Shown here piece by piece: positions 58,051 through 64,000 of a DNA stretch of 64,000 nt. Numbering within the stretch: position 1 is the first letter of the stretch; each line of letters starts with the position of its first letter. The notes beneath the pieces were generated by a model. The model saw nothing but the letters and a program-made list of their open reading frames with translations, did not search any database and had not been told where the DNA came from. The stretch is taken from the NCBI GenBank assembly GCA_014529385.2, contig CM043962.1:86833180-86897179 (forward strand), read 5' to 3'. The translations under genes were made by a program, and so were the position numbers. Origin of the DNA: Adiantum capillus-veneris. Taxonomy: Eukaryota; Streptophyta; Polypodiopsida; Polypodiales; Pteridaceae.

Positions 58051-59835
58051 AATGGCCGAGAGATATTATTTTGGTGTCTTCTCTTCAGTCCCAGAGTTCC
58101 AATCTACACAACATTAATTCATTATTAGTAAAAATAAAAGATAGTACTGTGATTAACCATTACACGCCAATTATCCCAATTGTAATGCTAACCACATACA
58201 ACAGAATGGTGTCCAATCTCATAACAATATCTACACCAAACGACAATGATCTGTGTTGCAAAGCTCCATCCCATTCATTGTGTACTCTCCTCTTCGTGCA
58301 TGCATTGTATCTTCTATCACCTACCACTCATCATGGCTCCGTCACATAAGTGGTGGTGGCGACAAGTGTTGTGACAGCATAGATGCCACATTGTGACCAT
58401 GCTCATGTAGAGGGCCTACTCTTACTCTATTCATTGATGCCACCACCATTGACACAAGTTTTTGTCTTCTCTCTAATTTGTGTAGCTTTCTTGCATTGAG
58501 GTTGAGATTGCCATTCATGTGGAGCGCATTCCATAGCAAACACCACAAGAGACCCTTGCACAAGACCCAACATAGACCCCCCTTGGCACTATGCTAGAGG
58601 TTGGCTAGAAGGATATGCTTATACCATAGATCACATTACAAATGAGTTGTACATGAATGAGGATGTAAAATGTTTGCTTTCTCATATGCATCAGTTGTGC
58701 AATTAGATGTTTTGGTACATTGTTCTTGACTTGAAAAAGCCAAGAGGCAAAGAAGGAGATTATCATTGCTCTCCATGTTGAGTTTCCTATGCTTTCCTCC
58801 ATTGATCTCTTTTCCACTCAATGGATGATGCATAAGATATAGGACTAAAATGAACAGAAGTGTCAAATGCCTTGTCAATCCACACTGAAGGATTAGAAAA
58901 GTGAGCTTGGCTTAATAGAGAGGATTGGAGAAAAATAAAGGACAAGGAAAGTGACTCCAAAGGTAGCTAGCAAATAGTTGCCAAAGGGCATGAATGGAAA
59001 TGAGGTCTTTGCATCACATTAGCCATTGGGTGTGATGTTTAAGGAGGATTTTGTAGGTGATATTCAATATCTTTAAAGTCTTTTACTTTGAAATATTATA
59101 AGTGTCTTTTTCTCTTTTACTTTTAATGCTTGTAAAAGTATGTTGTTGTTGGGAGGTAGGTAACAAAACTCAAGTGCTTGTTTGGCACAAAGAAGAGTCT
59201 CCACGCACTCCACATTTTTGGGGGTTTGTACTTGTTGATTTACAATGACCATCCAAGGAGGATTGGCATGATGTAGGATGAGTAGTTGTGTTATCAAACT
59301 ATCGCTTTCATAGTGCTTTTGTTTTGGAATGTGGAACCAATCATATGTTCTTTTGTTCACATTTTTTGTAAAGAATTAGTTGCTCTACACTCCTTTTTAT
59401 TGTAACGCACAATACTACGCACAATTTCAAATGTAAGGAAAGATATCAAGTTTTCATTGATTGTGCAATCTTCTAGTCTCTATAATGTTGTGCTATGATT
59501 TGGAAATTGGTTGATGGTTGGAAGTCTCGATGAGGCATAGCCTCCTCTTGTTCTATGGTTGATGGTGTAGGCTCCACCACCCAAAAAAAAAATTGCACAC
59601 GGCATCAATATTACAGATAGTATGATGTTTAGCAATGCATAGGTGTCACAATAAGTATATACACTCTTAACTTCAACAATGATATCAGCACTTATACTGA
59701 CCTTTCACCAAAGACACTAGAATTGATGTTTATTGCGACATCGAGACCAAAAATTGGCATTGTGTTATATCATCAATGGGAGCATCAAAAGGAGTGATCT
59801 GTGTGTGTTCTTTGATAGGTTAATTTCCCACCAGC
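58051..59835. other. intergenic, no supported gene
   Basis: Short frames on both strands (for example 58342-58563 minus, 59073-59360 minus) show no recognisable domain, and no LTR or SINE signature is evident. Confidence 0.45.
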
Positions 59836-60055
59836 CACATGGGCTTGAAGCCCAACATCACATATTGTGTTCACACATCATACAAAATTTACTTTGTGTA
59901 GATAAAGATTCAAGCACATTGACACAAAAAAAAGTAAATAGGAATCTTACCTCCCACACACACATTGTGTGTGCTTGAAACCCAACATCACATACTTTGT
60001 GTTCACACATCATACAAAATTTATAAAGATTCAAGCACACTAACACAAACTAGAG
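59836..60055. repeat. imperfect tandem duplication, ~120-bp period
   Basis: 'gcttgaagcccaacatcaca' through 'gattcaagcacattgacaca' (about 59843-59926) recurs at about 59970-60050 with an internal deletion of about 15 bp. Confidence 0.85.
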
Positions 60056-60172
60056 TGCTTCGTTAGCTGCATTGTAATGTTTAGTATATAGGAGCACGTA
60101 CAAAGATAACAGTACGAAATAGATTAATACTTCTAGTTTTGTCTGACATATTTATTGCTTAGAGGAGAGTAA

Positions 60173-60176
<4 letters not shown>

Positions 60177-60210
<34 letters not shown>

Positions 60211-60224
60211 AAGATTATAGAAAT

Positions 60225-60255
<31 letters not shown>
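60177..60255. repeat. two (GA)n tracts
   Basis: GA at about 60177-60207 and 60227-60255, separated by 'caagattatagaaattg'. Confidence 0.95.
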
Positions 60256-60259
<4 letters not shown>

Positions 60260-60779
60260 CACTTATCGTCAATGTGCTATCTCTGGTACATAGCAATGAT
60301 AATGTCGTGTATACAATACGGACCTCACAAAAAACCATGAAGTGGTCAGCATTTTTGAAGTTTAACATTTTTAATAATATTTAAACATATTAACTTTTAT
60401 TATGTATTGGCCCATTTTTATGTTATAAAAAAAAGAAAACATGCAAATTTCTTTACACGAGGGAGTTTGCACAGTCCTCCCCAATTTTATATAATACGAG
60501 GAAACATGCCATTCCCACGGCAGCATGCAAATTTCAGTGTATTTGTTCGCTGCGTTCTAGTGTTCAACTGGAAAAATGTGGCGGAGCTTACTCAACAGGC
60601 GTTTTGATATCCCTCGTCCATACACATTACTTGCCTTTGACCTCTCATGTTGTCTCTACTCCTACAAGAGGATATCATCACTGTAAGTACGTGATTAAAG
60701 TGTAAGCATAGGTAATTGCATCTAGGGAGAATATGTAGCTTCACAATCAATGTAAACATAATATATACTCACTCTCGTC
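60256..60779. other. spacer, no gene seen
   Basis: AT-rich. 'caaattt' plus 'acacgagg' phrases recur loosely at 60435-60535. Nothing identifiable. Confidence 0.4.
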
Positions 60780-60978
60780 CACTTCTGTAAAAGCATCACG
60801 TTTGGCATACATATCTAGCAAAGCACTGCCAAAAACGAGATCTCTCTTCAACAGTCCTTGACTAGCAATCTCCTCACTCACCCATGTCTATAGAAACAAA
60901 GCATCATGATATGCCAATCGTGAAACTGAAGAGGAGAGAGAGAGAGAGAGAGACTGCCAACCTGTCGCACCAAGTAAC

Positions 60979-61029
60979 CATTGATGGAGATGTTGGAGTA
61001 GATTGCTGATGGAGATGCTGGAGTAGATT
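60979..61029. repeat. two ~26-bp tandem units
   Basis: 'tgatggagatgttggagtag' plus 'attgc' is followed by 'tgatggagatgctggagtag' plus 'attgc'. It lies inside the PPR-derived region. Confidence 0.85.
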
Positions 61030-61639
61030 GCGTGCAAGAGATGGCTAAAGTGAAAAAGCTGTGGAGATTTGCTATATAAATCTGAAAGTGACAAGCTGTG
61101 ATAAAAAAAAGTGACGCTCATTAAAAATAAAGAGGTGCCGTTTGAAATGTAGACACGTGGATCAACGATGTGCAGGCCTGAGCCACTACATGCATTAACC
61201 ACACTAAGAAAAGTGATTGTGGTTGAGAAGGTGCCCTTTGTGTTGCATCAAACAAAAACAACTTCCTCCGCTAGCCCTTGCTTGGCATATCCTCCAATAA
61301 GAGCACTCTAGGAGATTCGTTTGGTGAGAACCCCTCGATCAGCATTTAGATAAAGCAGCCAAAGCTTTCCAAAACAACAAAGTTGTGCTATAAGAGCAGT
61401 CCAAGAGCCTTTGTCTGGCGAGAATCCCTCACTTTGCATCTGAAAAACGCAGCCCAGAGCCACCTTGCCACATCCATGTTGATCATATCCTATAATCCAC
61501 ACACTCCAACATACGAACATTTTATGTTTTGGTAAGGGCACCACATTTAGCATATATATCAGCGAAAGAATTGCCAAGCAAAACGTGTTTCTCCGAGAGC
61601 CCTTGAGCAAGAGCCCTAAGCTAAGCTATGCTATTAAGA

Positions 61640-62118
61640 GTGATTATGAGAGGAGAATACTTCTTTCTCGTAAGAATACTTCCTTCTTCCTCTACATCTA
61701 GTCTCATACCCTGCTAGCTCTCACCATCTTCGAAGGTGTTAGGTCTTGGGTCTGAGACCGCGAGGGAATTGATGTGTTTTCAAGTGTAAGTTTGGTGCTT
61801 GAAGCTTTCCATCTTCATTACACCAACGAGTTGTTTCAAGGAACACAAAGTATTGTATTGTACAAAGTCTCCCTTCATGGGGGAAGCTATAATACAAAGC
61901 CTTTTGGAGGGGGGACCGGCTCCATGTACATCCGGTCCTCAACTGTTAATTTCTTAATTTCTCTCTTTTTTTGAAGTATTGTTCATGCCTATCTAACGAG
62001 GTGTTATGCTTTTGTTGCTCTCTCTCTCCAACCAAGCACTCTTGCTATGCTCATTAGGAATCTATTCTTAATGAAATGCTCACTATGTCTAAGTTATTTT
62101 CCACTACACACAAGTTAC
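61640..62118 (+). mobile_element. solo LTR (partial) inside the PPR pseudogene
   Basis: Colinear with 54225-54718: shared phrases 'tttctcgta', 'ccctgctagctctc', 'cttcgaaggtgtt', 'catcttcattacaccaacga', 'ggaggggggaccggctcca' and 'aagtattgttcatgcc'. No PBS or coding region follows, and PPR sequence resumes on both sides. It has the same orientation as the element at 53.9-57.5 kb. Boundaries are approximate. Confidence 0.85.
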
Positions 62119-64000
62119 TAGACCATTAAATGTTACAATCCATGTTGGTCATATCCTGAAATCACCACGATCCAAAAGACAACATCTCACTTGAGCCCAT
62201 AGCTTCCTTGCCACAGCCATGTTAGGAATATCCTGCTATCAACGGGTTCCAAGTGACAACATTTTGAAGAGGCTGCCCACCAAGAACTGTTCGTGCTTTC
62301 GGGACGGTATTACATTTGGCCTACAAATCAACCAAAGCATCACCAAGAACATCTTTGTGCAACAGCCTGTGACTAGCTATCTCTTCAAGAATTCCGTCAC
62401 CCATGTGAATGTCTTGTGTAAGGCCGCATGCCTTCAAGGTGCAAGCAAAGGCGATTTCATTTGAAGAGAAGTGATTTTTATCTGAATAGAAGCCTTCCTT
62501 TCACAACTCATGAAAACAGCCCTGACATTCCTTGAACAACAATCAACACATTGTGAATGATGACATTGCGAAGGGGATGCCCATCAAGACCTTTGTTGCT
62601 TTTGTGAGGGCACCCGCATTTGGCATACATATTGACCAAAGCACCACAACGCATGACATCTTTCTCGAACAGCCCTTGACTAGCAATCTCATCGTGAATC
62701 CTGTCGTCTGGGTAAAGCAGCCCATAGCTTCCTTGCCACATGTATGTTGGGCATATCCTACAATCAACGCATTCAAAGTGACGACATGCCTATCAAAAAC
62801 TTTTCGTGCTTTTGTGACGGCACCACATTTGGCATACATATTGATCAAGACACTGCCAAACACACGTTTCTGCAACAACAGCCCATAAGTAGCAACATCT
62901 TGTGTAAGGCCACATCAAGGTACAAGAAGAAGTGTTTGGAGAGAGGCCTTCCTTTGAATCAGTCCACAACTTTCTCGCCACAGCCATGCTGGTCGTATCC
63001 TGCAATCAACGCTCTGTCAAGCCTGCCTGTAAACCAACCCAGAGCTTCCTCGTCACAGCCATGTTGGGCGTATCTTGCAATCAATGCACTGCGCATCTCC
63101 ACTTCATGGCATCGTATTGTAACAGCCCCTGACTAGCAATCTCATCCTGAATTCTCATACCCATGTGAAAGTCTCCATAAGGCCACATGCCATCAAGGTG
63201 CAAGCATAGGTGAATGCAATTCAAGAAAGACGTTTCGTTAAAACAGTCAAGACCTTTCTTGCGACAGGCATATTGAACATATCTAGCAACCAACACGTTT
63301 GACCAAAGCACTGCTAAGCATGACATCCTTCACCAACAACGCCGAACCAGCTATCTTCTCGTTAATTCTCTCACCCATGTCAACAGCTCGCATGAGGCCA
63401 TTGGCCGTGAGAAGCAAGCATAGGTGAATGCATTTGGAGAAAAGCCTTTCGTTTGCATCCGGTTGAAACAGCCTAGAGCTACCTTGGCACAACGATGTTG
63501 GGCATATGCATCCGGTTTAAACAGCCTGGAGCTTCCCTGCATCAGCCATGTTGGGCATCTCCTACACTCTAACATGCTGCAAGAGATGGAGGACACCACA
63601 TTTGGCATACATATTGATCAAAGCACCGTCAAGTATGAAAACTTAGTCCAACAGTCCCTGAGTAGTGAATTCTCTTACCCATGTGAAAGTCTTCCATAAG
63701 GCCACAAACCTTCAAGGTGCAAGCATAGGTGACTCTATATGGAGAAAGACCTTCCCTTCACATCTGGGTAAAATTCCTTGCCACAACCATGTTGGGCATA
63801 TCCTGCAATCAATGCATTCGAAATGACGACGTTCCTGGAGAGAATGCCCAGCGAGAACTTTCCTTTCATGAGAGCACCACATTTTGCATACATATTGACC
63901 AAAGCGCTGCCAAGTACAACATCTTTGCAAGAGACGGAGGACACCACATTTGGCATACATATCGATCAAAGCACCGTCAGGTATGACAACTTAGACCAAC

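Larger units (their letters stand above)
60780..64000 (-). pseudogene. pentatricopeptide repeat (PPR) gene, heavily decayed, runs off the window
   Basis: On the minus strand, PLS-type PPR blocks recur in shifting frames: 'VLGSALVNMYAKCGAL' and 'NALIAGYAQHGCGKE' (about 63905-63780), 'GFSPNAFTYACFS' (about 63440), 'DEIASQGLLQYDAMK' (about 63140), 'VFGSVLINMYAKCGAV' and 'LNALIVGYAQHTCGKEA' (about 62850-62740), 'GYDQHGCGKVALG' (about 61480), 'EEIASQGLLKRDLVFGSALL' (about 60870-60815). PPR proteins bind RNA, mostly in organelles. Frameshifts in nearly every repeat, internal repeat gains and a solo-LTR insertion show that it is not functional. Two 45-bp blocks near 63600 and 63945 are almost identical, suggesting local duplication of repeats. 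Confidence 0.88.

Noticed and set aside
60888-63986. Intact PPR genes and forward-strand ORFs in the 61-64 kb region
   Set aside because: PPR motifs switch frame repeatedly and are interrupted by stops and an LTR; forward frames are shadows of them.

Overview
The window is eukaryotic and almost certainly from a land plant with a large, repeat-rich nuclear genome. The evidence is: Ty1/copia and Ty3/gypsy LTR retrotransposons primed by initiator-Met tRNA (TGGTATCAGAGC-type sites), a degenerate plant-type PPR gene (repeated 'MYAKCG' and 'ALIAGYAQHG' motifs), a trihelix/Myb-SANT-like transcription-factor ORF, a PIF/Harbinger transposase relic, a tRNA-derived SINE, and very dense TG, GA/CT and poly-G/C tracts. 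A fern or other seedless plant would fit, but the sequence alone does not settle the species. No bacterial or organellar gene organisation is visible.

Layout. 0-9 kb: microsatellite-rich DNA with no convincing gene. 9.3-10.9 kb: decayed, possibly spliced coding fragments of unknown identity. 12.4-13.7 kb: a SINE and a PIF/Harbinger transposase relic. 14.5-16.2 kb: an LTR element with a well-marked 956-bp 5' LTR. 16.2-18.2 kb: an internally deleted gypsy element with two LTRs. 18.3-19.8 kb: a gypsy gag in reverse, split by a 450-bp MITE. 20.1-21.3 kb: gypsy pol debris. 21.7-22.6 kb: the trihelix ORF. 25.1-31.7 kb: a 3.3-kb tandem segmental duplication carrying half of a copia element, whose complete but decayed copy runs to 33.2 kb. 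36.85-39.25 kb: a compact non-autonomous LTR element with TG/CA ends, PBS, PPT and a perfect 5-bp target duplication. 40.6-43.0 kb: a reverse-strand copia 3' half with an intact-looking reverse-transcriptase catalytic motif. 43.0-49.0 kb: an unusual non-retroelement gene cluster. 49.0-50.6 kb: reverse-strand gypsy pol. 51.5-57.5 kb: two forward gypsy-type elements. 57.5-58.1 kb: a reverse LTR. 60.8-64.0 kb: a PPR pseudogene interrupted by a solo LTR.

The most interesting part is 43.0-49.0 kb. A 290-codon forward ORF starts with the exact histone H3 N-terminus (MARTKQTA) and ends in an H3 histone fold, but has about 200 extra residues between them. Its stop codon replaces the second Arg of the H3 C-terminal 'LARR'. 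It converges on an unrecognised reverse gene, and the two 3' ends are separated by an 818-bp foldback structure (about 275-bp inverted arms, each containing its own near-perfect palindrome of roughly 80-bp arms). A third, spliced, unrecognised gene encoding a predicted 441-residue protein follows. Two of the promoters share a GGGYCC-TTATAAA arrangement. The block lies between truncated retrotransposons and could be a captured or mobile multi-gene unit. Its function is unknown.

Most other coding signal is retroelement pol/gag in various states of decay. Apart from the trihelix ORF and the 43-48 kb cluster, I see no gene that looks clearly intact and host-functional.
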